A stretch of 64,000 bases of DNA from Aquamicrobium zhengzhouense (GTDB lineage Bacteria; Pseudomonadota; Alphaproteobacteria; Rhizobiales; Rhizobiaceae), in NCBI RefSeq assembly GCF_016124105.1, contig NZ_JADGMQ010000017.1, positions 1-64,000 on the forward strand, given 5' to 3'. The notes beneath the pieces were generated by a model. That model was not told the origin of the DNA. It did not search any database and worked only from the letters and a program-made list of their open reading frames with translations. This document shows positions 18,308-26,440 of this stretch, piece after piece. Every line of letters starts with the position of its first letter. Within the stretch, counting starts at the first letter, position 1. The position numbers and the translations under genes are program-made.

Positions 18308-18327
18308 GGCCCGGCCGAAGCCGGGCC
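18308..18327 (-). promoter_or_regulatory. UUCG-loop hairpin after the binding-protein gene
   Basis: A perfect 8-bp stem, GGCCCGGC/GCCGGGCC, closed on the transcript by a UUCG tetraloop, 12 bp after the binding-protein stop. No T-run follows. The position and shape match hairpins that protect the 3' end of abundant binding-protein mRNA. Confidence 0.65.
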
Positions 18328-18339
18328 TGATTTCAGTGA

Positions 18340-19653
18340 TTACTGCGTACAGTCGTCGTTCATCGGCCAAGGCTGATTGGCGGCGGCGTATTCTGCGGAA
18401 GCTTTTTCCACCATCGGATCGATAACGGAGCGATCAGCAGTCAAAAGGTCCGACACCTTCACAAACTTCGTGCCATCCCACTCAATCATCCAGGCGCTGG
18501 CATGGCCCGTGTGGTTGCTGCAGCTCATCGCAAAGGGGGCCATCATGTTCTCGGCACCCAGCTCGGCCAGCCGAGCCTCATCGATGTTGACGTTTTCGAG
18601 GCCGACGCGAAGCTGCTCGCGATTGATGTTCGGCGTATCAGCCTTGTCTTGAGCGGCTTTCACCGCCTCCGCAAGGATCACCGACATCAAGATACCGCGT
18701 TGATAGGAGGTCGAGTCGAACTCGCCGCCCTGCTGGTTGATCTGGGATTTTCCTGCATCAACGACGTACTTCTTGACGTCCTGCATCAGCTTGGAATCGG
18801 AGTCCGCGAAATTCCACGACAGCGCGCGATATCCCTTGCCCTGCTCTCCGACGAGTTTGAGGTCCGGCTCATGTGCGCCCCACCAGACGCTAACGAACTG
18901 GTTTATCGGGTAGCGGGTTTTCACGGCTTCAGCGATCGCTCCACCGTTCATCGCACCCCATCCCCACATGATGACGAAGTCGGGCTTTTCGCGACGGATC
19001 TGCAGCCATTGCGCCGACTGGTTCTGCATCTCGGTCAGGCCAACGGGGATAGGCAGAAGAGTGAAGCCGTGCGTCGATGCAAGCGTTTCGAAGAGCGGGA
19101 TCGGCTCCTTGCCGTAAGGATGATCCAGATGCAGGAATGCGATCTTCTTGTCCTTCAGACTATCCAGGTTTCCATCGGAAATCCCCTGCAGGATCATCGA
19201 TGCACCGTCCCAATATGACGTTGGCGGATTGAAGGCCCATTTGAACGTCTCTCCGTCCTGCATGGCCGAAAAGCCGTAACCAGGAGCATACATCGGGATC
19301 TCGTCGACCCCTGTCCGAGGCAGGACCTGCAAGGTAATTCCGGTGGACCATGGCTGTGTGACCAAGGCCCCCTCGGCCTTGGTCTTTTCATAGCACTCGA
19401 CGCCCTTTTCGGTGTTGTAACCGGTCTCGCATTCGTCGAACTCGATCTTCATGCCATTGATGCCACCGTCGCGCTCGTTGAGCATGGTCATGTAGTCAAG
19501 CTGGCCGTTCATGTGAGGTGTGCCGGTCGCGGCGAACGGACCGGTGCGATAGGACATATTTGGAAGCTTGAGGGCGTCCTGCGCCGCAGCTGGTGCCGCG
19601 AGGCCCAGCGCAAACACGGTTGCAAGAAGCGATGCTGTAATCTGTGCTTTCAT
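18340..19653 (-). CDS. periplasmic binding protein, LivJ-like
   Basis: A 437-residue solute-binding protein of the Peripla_BP_6 type. A Sec signal peptide (about 1-24, cut after PAAAQ) is followed by the sequence YRTGPFAATGTPHMNGQLDYMT, where the first lobe binds ligand, and two Cys in DECETGYNTEKGVECYEK that may form a disulfide. Longer than amino-acid LivJ (about 350), as in subfamilies that bind aromatic or carboxylic acids. It lies within an importer operon headed by an acyl-CoA synthetase, which suggests an organic acid substrate that is then activated to a CoA thioester. Substrate is inferred. Confidence 0.9.
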   Translation of the reverse strand: MKAQITASLLATVFALGLAAPAAAQDALKLPNMSYRTGPFAATGTPHMNGQLDYMTMLNERDGGINGMKIEFDECETGYNTEKGVECYEKTKAEGALVTQPWSTGITLQVLPRTGVDEIPMYAPGYGFSAMQDGETFKWAFNPPTSYWDGASMILQGISDGNLDSLKDKKIAFLHLDHPYGKEPIPLFETLASTHGFTLLPIPVGLTEMQNQSAQWLQIRREKPDFVIMWGWGAMNGGAIAEAVKTRYPINQFVSVWWGAHEPDLKLVGEQGKGYRALSWNFADSDSKLMQDVKKYVVDAGKSQINQQGGEFDSTSYQRGILMSVILAEAVKAAQDKADTPNINREQLRVGLENVNIDEARLAELGAENMMAPFAMSCSNHTGHASAWMIEWDGTKFVKVSDLLTADRSVIDPMVEKASAEYAAANQPWPMNDDCTQ

Positions 19654-19713
19654 GCCTGTTCCTCCACTATGGCCCGTTCCAGGCCTTCCTCAGTTCCTTG
19701 CCGGCCCAGCAGG

Positions 19714-20789
19714 TCAGTGCGGGAACGGCCAGATGATCAGCTTCTCCCGAATGATGCCCCACAACCGCGCGAGTCCGTGTGGCTCCAGTATCAAAAATCC
19801 GATGATCAACATGCCAATAATCATGACGTTGAGATGTTCGATCATGGATGAGCTGAGTGGCAGCCCGAACGCGCTCGGGACCCATCCTATGAGGACCGGC
19901 AAAGCAACAATCAGCATCGCTCCAAGGAAATTCCCGAGCACCGAACCGAGCCCGCCGATGATGGCGATGAACAGCACTCGGAAGGAGAGCTGAATGTCGA
20001 ACAGCTCCGCCTCCGCAGCTCCGCGCCAGAAAAACACGAACAATGCTCCCGCAATGCCGACAATGTAAGACGAAACGAAGAACGCCAGCAGCTTCGCCTT
20101 CATCAGATTGATGCCGACGAGTTCAGCCGCGATATCCATGTCACGCACCGATTTCCAGATGCGTCCGATCCGCCCGCGCGTGATGTTGATCGTGAAAAAT
20201 GTGATGGCCACAACGACGCACAGGACGAAGTAATATTGCGTCATCGCAGAAGCCCGAGCACCGGCGACAGTGATCCCGAACATCTGAATATTGGGAACCT
20301 GGATCGCACCGGATGCCGAGTAATTGTAAAGCCATGCCCATTTCTGGAACAGCCACACCAGAAAGAATTGGGCTGCCAGCGTGGCGATGGCGAGATAGAA
20401 TCCTTTGATGCGCAGGGATGGCAATCCGAAAGCCATTCCGACGCTGGCCGAAAAGAAGCCCGACAGCGCGAGCGCGACCACGATATTCAGGTCCGGGAAA
20501 ATGGTCGTGAGCTTATAGCAGGCATAGGCTCCGACCCCCATGAAGGCACCGGTGCCCAGCGAAAGCTGCCCCGCATATCCGTCAGGATATTTAGGCCCAG
20601 CGCCGCCAACGAGTAGATAAGCACCGGGATCAACAGAGCCCTGAAGGCGAATTCGTTGGCCATCAAGGGCAGGATCACGAAGCAGACGAGTAGGATAATC
20701 CCGAGCAGCCACGCATCCTGCTTCACCGGGAAGAGTGCATAATCGGCCTTGTAGCTGGTTTTGTACTGCCCTGCGACGCGATACAGCAT
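19714..20789 (-). pseudogene. ABC permease, LivM-like, with a frameshift
   Basis: The gene should encode a LivM-type permease of about 358 residues. It starts well at ATG 20789 with AAGGAAGAG upstream and reads MLYRVAGQYKTSYK to LGLNILT in one frame. The remainder, GYAGQLSLGTGAFMGVGAYA to the C-terminus, is in another frame. The expected junction is ILTGYAGQ: one G is missing from the leftward-strand run at about 20579-20580 (CTGACGGATATG in place of CTGACGGGATATG). As written, the product would end in unrelated sequence at 20487 and lose most membrane helices. Either a true single-base deletion or a base-call error; the synthetase gene in the same operon is also shifted. Confidence 0.88.
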
Positions 20790-20800
20790 TCGCTCTTCCT

Positions 20801-21760
20801 TCAAACGCGCTCGATGATGCGCTCGCCGAACAAACCTTGGGGTCTGAACAGGAGCACAACCAGTGCAAGCATGTATGCAAACCAGGATTCGGTGTTCCCG
20901 CCGAGCAGTGGCTGCCCCCAATAGATCTCGAATAGTTTCTCAAGAATCCCGATCATCAGCCCACCAATGATCGCGCCGCTGACGGATTCGAGACCGCCAA
21001 GCATCAGAACCGGCAGCGCCTTGAGCGCGATGACCTCGAGTGCGAATGAAACGCCTGCTCGTGCACCCCAGACAATGCCCGTTGCAAGTGCAATCATCCC
21101 GGCGATGAACCAGACCAGAACCCAGATGGTCGACAGCGAAATGCCAACCGACAGCGCGGCTTGGTGGTCATCACCAAGCGCACGGATCGCTCGCCCCATC
21201 TTCGACTTGTTGAGAAAGAGAAGGAGGCAGGCGACCAGCACCACAGCACCCACGACCGCCGTGATATCGCGCTGCTCGATCATCACCAGCCCGCCAAACG
21301 GCTCAAAGATGTAGCTGCCCGTCGGGATCCCGAGCTCTTCAGTGATCATGCGCTTGTTCTCGCCGCCGAAGATCGTCTCGCCGAGACCGATCAGGAACAG
21401 CGTGATGCCGATCGTTGCCATGAAAAGTATGATGTCGGGCTGGTTGACCAACGGGCGCAACACGATCCGCTCAATTCCCACCGCGAGCAAAAACATCACG
21501 CCAAGCGTCAGAGGCAGCGCGAGCCAGGCCGGCACCCCCTTCTGGTGCAACCCAACCAGCGTCAGCGCCGCAAACACCACCATGATGCCTTGCGCAAAAT
21601 TGAAGATGCGGGACGATTTGAAGATGAGAACGAAGCCCAGCGCGATCAGCGCATAAAGAACGCCCGACACGATCCCCTCCCACAACACCTGCAAGAGAAA
21701 ATCAGGGGCTTCGACCATATCCTGAAACGGCTTGATGAGGATGGGGTGGATGAAGTCCAT
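20801..21760 (-). CDS. ABC transporter permease, LivH-like
   Basis: Inner-membrane permease of about 319 residues with eight hydrophobic segments and the LivH landmarks GVLYALIALGFVLIFKSS, FNFAQG and RAIRALGDDHQAALSVGI, the last being the ATPase-contact loop. Start at ATG 21760 overlaps the LivG-like stop (TGATG). Pairs with the frameshifted LivM-like permease, which begins 11 bp downstream. Confidence 0.94.
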   Translation of the reverse strand: MDFIHPILIKPFQDMVEAPDFLLQVLWEGIVSGVLYALIALGFVLIFKSSRIFNFAQGIMVVFAALTLVGLHQKGVPAWLALPLTLGVMFLLAVGIERIVLRPLVNQPDIILFMATIGITLFLIGLGETIFGGENKRMITEELGIPTGSYIFEPFGGLVMIEQRDITAVVGAVVLVACLLLFLNKSKMGRAIRALGDDHQAALSVGISLSTIWVLVWFIAGMIALATGIVWGARAGVSFALEVIALKALPVLMLGGLESVSGAIIGGLMIGILEKLFEIYWGQPLLGGNTESWFAYMLALVVLLFRPQGLFGERIIERV

Positions 21761-22584
21761 CAATGTGCCACTCCCAGATAGGCGTCGATCACGGCCTGGT
21801 TATTTTTGACCTCATCGGGCACGCCATCGGCGATCTTCTTGCCGTAATCGAGCACAACCACACGGTCGGACAGGTCCATCACCACGCCCATATCGTGTTC
21901 GATCAAGGCGATGGTAGTGCCCCTTTGCTGGTTCACGTCGATGATGAACCGGCTCATGTCTTCCTTTTCTTCCAGATTCATACCCGCCATGGGCTCGTCG
22001 AGGAGGAGAAGCGACGGCTCCATGGCGAGCGCTCGCCCAAGCTCGACCCGCTTTTGTAGCCCGTAGGGCAGTTTGCCCACCGGCGTCCGCCGGATATGCT
22101 CAATCTCGAGAAAGTCGATGATTTCCTCGACCTTCTTTCGATGTTCGATTTCTTCGCGCAATGCGGGCCCGTGCCAAAGCATCTGCCAAAGGATGTTGCG
22201 CTTCATCAGCACCGAACGTCCGGCCATGATGTTTTCCAGCGTTGTCATTCCCTTGAACAGCGCGACGTTCTGGAAGGTGCGGGCAATACCCTGCTTCACC
22301 GCGTGATGGGGCTTCATCGCCCGGCGCCGCTGACCGCGAAACGTGATCACCCCCACCTGCGGCGTATAAAAGCCGTTGATCACGTTGAGCATGGACGTCT
22401 TGCCCGCGCCGTTCGGGCCGATGATCGCCCTGATTTCCCCTTTGCGAATGTCGAAGGAGATATCGGTAATGGCCTTCACGCCGCCAAACGATAGCGAGAC
22501 ATTATCCGCCATGAGGAGGACGTCCCCCTTGGCGATGCCATCGTCGGCACCCGAAAACTCAGCCGACGACGGATGTGGGTTCAT
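21760..22584 (-). CDS. ABC transporter ATP-binding protein, LivG-like
   Basis: A 274-residue HAAT ATPase. Walker A GPNGAGKTSMLNVINGFY, the LivG-specific ARTFQNVALFKGMTTLENIM, a signature region LPYGLQKRVELGRAL (Y-G-L-Q in place of LSGGQ, as is common in this subfamily), Walker B LLLLDEPMAGMN and switch His in IEHDMG. The start overlaps the synthetase stop by 4 bp. The C-terminal VKNNQAVIDAYLGVAH is the usual LivG ending. Confidence 0.94.
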   Translation of the reverse strand: MNPHPSSAEFSGADDGIAKGDVLLMADNVSLSFGGVKAITDISFDIRKGEIRAIIGPNGAGKTSMLNVINGFYTPQVGVITFRGQRRRAMKPHHAVKQGIARTFQNVALFKGMTTLENIMAGRSVLMKRNILWQMLWHGPALREEIEHRKKVEEIIDFLEIEHIRRTPVGKLPYGLQKRVELGRALAMEPSLLLLDEPMAGMNLEEKEDMSRFIIDVNQQRGTTIALIEHDMGVVMDLSDRVVVLDYGKKIADGVPDEVKNNQAVIDAYLGVAH

Positions 22585-24558
22585 TCTGCTGCCTCTCTCA
22601 CTGGCTTGCTCGGTGCACTGCCAAAAGTGTTCGCCTCAGCGATCCGCACCGTGGCACTGATGCGCCCCTTGCGCCCGTCTTCGAATGTCACTTCGGTGGA
22701 AACGAACTTTTCGCTCGAGCCATCGTACAAAGCTTCGATCAACTCACCGTAGCGCTCAGCGATAAATGACCGTCGTACCTTCTGGGTGCGTGTCAGCTCG
22801 CCGTCATCAGCATCGAGTTCCTTGTGCAGGATAAGGAAGCGCTTGATTTGCGCACCCGCCATCGCAGCTTCTTGCGACAGGCGCCTGTTTGTCTCATCGA
22901 CATTCTTGGCGATCATCTCGTAGACGCGAGGATGCCCGGCCAGCTCTTGATAGGACGCGTAAGCGATATTGTTACGCTCGGCCCAGTTTCCCACAGCAGT
23001 CAGGTCGACGTTGATGAATACGGCCGCATGGTCTCGCCCATCGCCGAAAGCCACCGCTTCCTTGATGTTGGGGAAGAATTTCAGCATGTTCTCGATGTAT
23101 TTCGGCGCAAACAAAGAGCCGTCCCGCAGCTTGCCGACATCCTTCGCCCGGTCGATGATCTTGAGCTGCCCATCAGCGTCGAAGAACCCGGCGTCTCTGG
23201 TCTTCACATAACCGTCCGCGGTCATCGCTTCGGTCGTCTTGTCATCTTCCTTGTAATAGCCCGCGAACATGCCCGGCGAGCGGAACAAGACTTCGCCATT
23301 GTCGCTGATGCGAATATCGACGTTGGGAGCGGGCGGGCCGACCGTATCCGATCTGACCTGACCGTCCTTCTGGCAGGTCACATAAAGAAACGCTTCTGTC
23401 TGACCATAAAGCTGCTTGAGATTGATGCCGAGGGATCGGAAGAAGGAGAACAGATCCGCGCCAATCGCCTCCCCCGCAGTGTAGGCAACGCGGATTTTCG
23501 ACATTCCCAGAACGTTCTTGAGCGGACCGTAGAGAAGCACCTCCCCGAGGGCGTAGGCAACACGCCCCGAAAGCGGAACGGGGCGCTTTTCGAGGATCGC
23601 CTCGCCGTGCTTTCGAGCCACATCGATGAAAGTGCGGAACAGCCATTTTTTGAAGCGCCCGGCATCCTCCATTCGGATTGTCACGCTGGTCAGCAGGCTC
23701 TCGAAGACCCGCGGAGGAGCGAAATAATAGGTCGGGCCAATCTCACGTAAATCTTGGGGGACCGTCTGCTGGCTTTCAGGGCAATTCATGCAGAAGCCTG
23801 CAACATAGCCCTGCGCGTAGTTCAGATAGTGGTCTCCCACCCAGGCAAGCGGCAGATAGGCAAGGACGCTATCGTTTTCCGTGAGTTTGTCGAACCGGGC
23901 AGTGTCGATAGCAGCATTCACAGCCGCCGCGGCCTTGATCATCACCCCCTTCGAACGACCGGTCGTGCCGGAGGTGTAGAGCATGATCGAGACGTCCTCA
24001 CCGCTGCCGGTTCGGACCATTTTCTCCCATGCTGAGGCTGCCGAGGCATCCTTGTCGATCAGGGTCCGTCCCCGCGCCTGTATCCGCAAAGTCATGAAGC
24101 GCTTCCGAGCGATAGCCCTCTAACCCGCGTTTTTCATCATAAATGATGTCGGTCAGCGCGGGCATACGCTCAGCGAAGGAAAGCAGCTTGTCGACCTGCT
24201 CCTGATCCTGCACGACTGCAAAACGAACGCCCGCGTGATCAAGGACATAGGACATCTCCTCGGCCACCGCGTCTGCGTAAAAGGGAACCGGGATGCCGCC
24301 GAGGGACTGAACAGCCGTGAACGTCCAATAAAGGCGCGGTCGGTTGGCGCCAACAACTGCCACCTTGTCTCCGTGCTCGAACCCCAGATTGAGCAACCCA
24401 AGGGCGAAGGCGCGAATTTCTTCCAGTTGTTGTTGCCAGGTCCAGCTTTGCCAGATGCCATAGTCCTTATGGCGCATGGCAGGCCGACTGCCAAAATGCT
24501 CCGCATTGCGGAGCAGGTATTTCGGAAACGTATCGAGTGCGCTCGCGGATTGCGCCAA
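22581..24558 (-). pseudogene. long AMP-forming acyl-CoA synthetase, frameshifted
   Basis: Together the two frames cover about 659 residues, the expected size. The first part starts at TTG 24558 behind GGAGGAGG and runs to HDFAD. From about 24086 the match continues in a second frame as IQARGRTLIDKD, then the P-loop YTSGTTGRSKG, LKQLYGQTEAF, SPGMFAGYYKEDDKT and KTRDAGFF. The shift is one inserted base or two deleted bases at 24081-24086. As written the first frame ends at 23998. A product restarting at ATG 24095 would keep the adenylation motifs but lose about 155 N-terminal residues. The intact enzyme would activate the acid imported by the adjoining HAAT transporter. Confidence 0.88.
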
Positions 24559-24680
24559 CTCGTTCCTCCTCCAGACAGACGCTCAACTGCGTCCCGATTC
24601 CTTCCAAGCCCTCCCGCCTGACTGGAACCTGTCATCTCATGCAGAATTCCACGAAATAACTTGCCGACGCAACACCCCGC

Positions 24681-24712
24681 TTGACAGACGTGTTCCCAAA
24701 TTGTCTGTTCAA
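24681..24712. promoter_or_regulatory. inverted repeat, candidate operator of the synthetase/importer operon
   Basis: TTGACAGAC and GTCTGTTCAA form an imperfect inverted repeat (right half one base longer) around a 13-base spacer, in the 218-bp gap upstream of the synthetase operon. TTGA/TCAA ends are typical of Crp/Fnr-family sites, though the spacing is wider than the usual 22-bp site. The regulator gene just upstream is the obvious candidate binder. Confidence 0.4.
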
Positions 24713-24776
24713 TGGGCGCACTTGTAGGTGCGTTGCTCTCCAGAGTTCTACGAATATTTGCGGCGTGCGCTTGCGA

Positions 24777-25451
24777 TCACGCGCCGTAGCTGACGAGAGC
24801 TTTGATGTTGAGCGGCGTAATCCGCCCATGCTCAACCCTCACCAGCCCCTCCTCTTCAAGTTCCTGCAGGCTGCGGTTCACCACCTGCCGCGACACCCCT
24901 ACAAGCAGCCCGAGTTCTTCCTGGCTGATCTCGAGCGCCGGTCCCGCATTTGGGTACAAAACCTTGTTGAAGAACCACGAAAGGTTCCGTGCCACCCGCG
25001 CTTTCGGTACAAGGATGCGGTCGTATTCAATTGTGGCAATGAACTGGCCCATGCGCTCGTTCAGCTGGCGCACGAGAAACCGGTTAAAGCCGGTGGAGTT
25101 TTCGTAGAGCCACATGAAGGTCGAGCGTTGCATCATCGCAAGGCGCGTGTCGCGGATGGCAACGAGATCGTACTTGCGCGGCTCGTCCTTCAAGACAGAC
25201 CCCTTGCCAACCCAGGCACCGTCGGCGGCACCGGCAAAGGTCATCGCCTTGCCCTCCCGGGAAATGGCGCTGATCTTCACGAGGCCGCTCAGGACGCCGG
25301 TCCAGTAGTCCAGCCGGTCGTCCTTGTGGCAGATATAGGCGCCCTTCGCGTATCTGCGCTCAATGAGCCCGCGAGCGGCGCGCTCCAGCTCTTCATCTGT
25401 GAGCTCTACGGACCAGATGCATGATCTGGCGATTTCTTCGCGAGCCTTCAT
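24777..25451 (-). CDS. Crp/Fnr-family transcriptional regulator
   Basis: A 224-residue regulator with an N-terminal cyclic-nucleotide-like beta roll (about 15-130) and a C-terminal winged helix, where SQEELGLLVGVSRQVVNRSLQELEEEGLV (recognition helix about 180-200) matches HTH_Crp. No FNR cysteine cluster is present: the only Cys residues are Cys11 and Cys41, so an Fe-S oxygen sensor is unlikely. Encoded on the same strand as and upstream of the synthetase/HAAT operon, and 70 bp downstream of the FeeM-like gene, so it may be co-transcribed with the latter and control the former. Effector unknown. Confidence 0.9.
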   Translation of the reverse strand: MKAREEIARSCIWSVELTDEELERAARGLIERRYAKGAYICHKDDRLDYWTGVLSGLVKISAISREGKAMTFAGAADGAWVGKGSVLKDEPRKYDLVAIRDTRLAMMQRSTFMWLYENSTGFNRFLVRQLNERMGQFIATIEYDRILVPKARVARNLSWFFNKVLYPNAGPALEISQEELGLLVGVSRQVVNRSLQELEEEGLVRVEHGRITPLNIKALVSYGA

Positions 25452-25521
25452 CTGACCTCGGAACGGCAGCCTCGTCCATACCCGGACAGGTTAGGACGCG
25501 TTGTGTGCTTGTGACAAGAAG

Positions 25522-26289
25522 TCAGGCGGCGTACTGAGCCGTCGGAAGAATGGTCAGCGGGCGTGGCTCTCCCGGCATCGTCTCGCCAAACATCAGCCTC
25601 TGCTCCATCGGCGTCGAGCGGAAAAACGGGAACCGGGCAAAAGATCGGGTGCGGATCGCGTTGACGTCTGCCTGATAGAGCACAACCTGATAGTTGAGCC
25701 CCGGATAGTCGCGTAGGGCACCAATCTGTTCGGAGTGGTAGATCCGTCGGTAGAACCCTCCGTGGTCGGGCCGGATGGTCGAGAGGCAGTACGGCGTGGC
25801 AAAATGCATGCACGCCATGCCAGCCAGCCGCAGCGTGATGTAAGGTATCTGCGGGAACGCCTTCGTCCAATCCGGATCCGCCGCAAAACGGCTAGGATCG
25901 ATGAACGTTTCGCCAGCGTCGACCCGTGGCATCAGAATGTCCGGATAGACGATGGTGGATGGGGACCTCGCCGCCTCCGCGCTCACGTGATGCAGGCGCA
26001 ACGTGCTCACGAGCACGCCATCAATGTAAACGCCGAAACGGTGGCAATTCTGCTGATCGTCGAGGTCGTCGTAGATCTGGCTGTGTTGGTTATCGCCAAC
26101 CATTTCAGTACGACGGTAAGCTTTGTAGCGAAGGCGATAAATATCCTCGAGATCCTCGCCACTTTCACATCTTCTGTATTCTGTACGCTCCAGCGCAGAG
26201 AAGATGTTTGCGACGAAAGCAGACCTACCGGCTGTCGCTGGCCGCTCACTTGCTACTGCTCCTCGCAGCGCCGTCACGTTACTCGACAT
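25522..26289 (-). CDS. FeeM-like N-acyl amino acid synthase / GNAT-fold acyltransferase
   Basis: Predicted acyltransferase of about 255 residues, related to N-acyl amino acid synthase FeeM and, more distantly, to LuxI-type autoinducer synthases. Supporting stretches are YRLRYKAYRRTEMVGDN, an N-terminal acyl-carrier-binding-like motif, FGVYIDGVLVSTLRLH, FIDPSRFAAD and ITLRLAGMACMHFA. The start is ATG 26289 with GGGGGAAG upstream; the in-frame ATG at 26307 lacks one. Tandem CtrA-type boxes lie 84-115 bp upstream. The product would be a long-chain N-acyl amino acid or a related lipid signal; that is a family inference, and I cannot align it here. A plain GNAT acyltransferase is the alternative. 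Confidence 0.65.
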   Translation of the reverse strand: MSSNVTALRGAVASERPATAGRSAFVANIFSALERTEYRRCESGEDLEDIYRLRYKAYRRTEMVGDNQHSQIYDDLDDQQNCHRFGVYIDGVLVSTLRLHHVSAEAARSPSTIVYPDILMPRVDAGETFIDPSRFAADPDWTKAFPQIPYITLRLAGMACMHFATPYCLSTIRPDHGGFYRRIYHSEQIGALRDYPGLNYQVVLYQADVNAIRTRSFARFPFFRSTPMEQRLMFGETMPGEPRPLTILPTAQYAA

Positions 26290-26372
26290 GACTTCCCCCG
26301 CATCCATATCCCACCGCAGCGGAAGTTAATGGAACCCTGACGTGAGTAAACACGAAAATACCGATGACGCCG

Positions 26373-26404
26373 TTAACCCTCCATTAAGGTTAACAATTCG
26401 TTAA
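26373..26404. promoter_or_regulatory. two tandem CtrA boxes (TTAA-N7-TTAA)
   Basis: Site 1 is TTAA at 26373-26376 and 26384-26387, exactly seven bases apart; site 2 is TTAA at 26390-26393 and 26401-26404, again seven apart, the last followed by C as in the TTAAC consensus. They sit 84 bp upstream of the FeeM-like start and 37 bp beyond the end of the GGDEF-EAL gene. CtrA is the essential cell-cycle response regulator of alphaproteobacteria and binds this motif. Confidence 0.7.
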
Positions 26405-26440
26405 CGCAGGAGGTGCCGCCAGCTCACGGCAGGATCGTTC

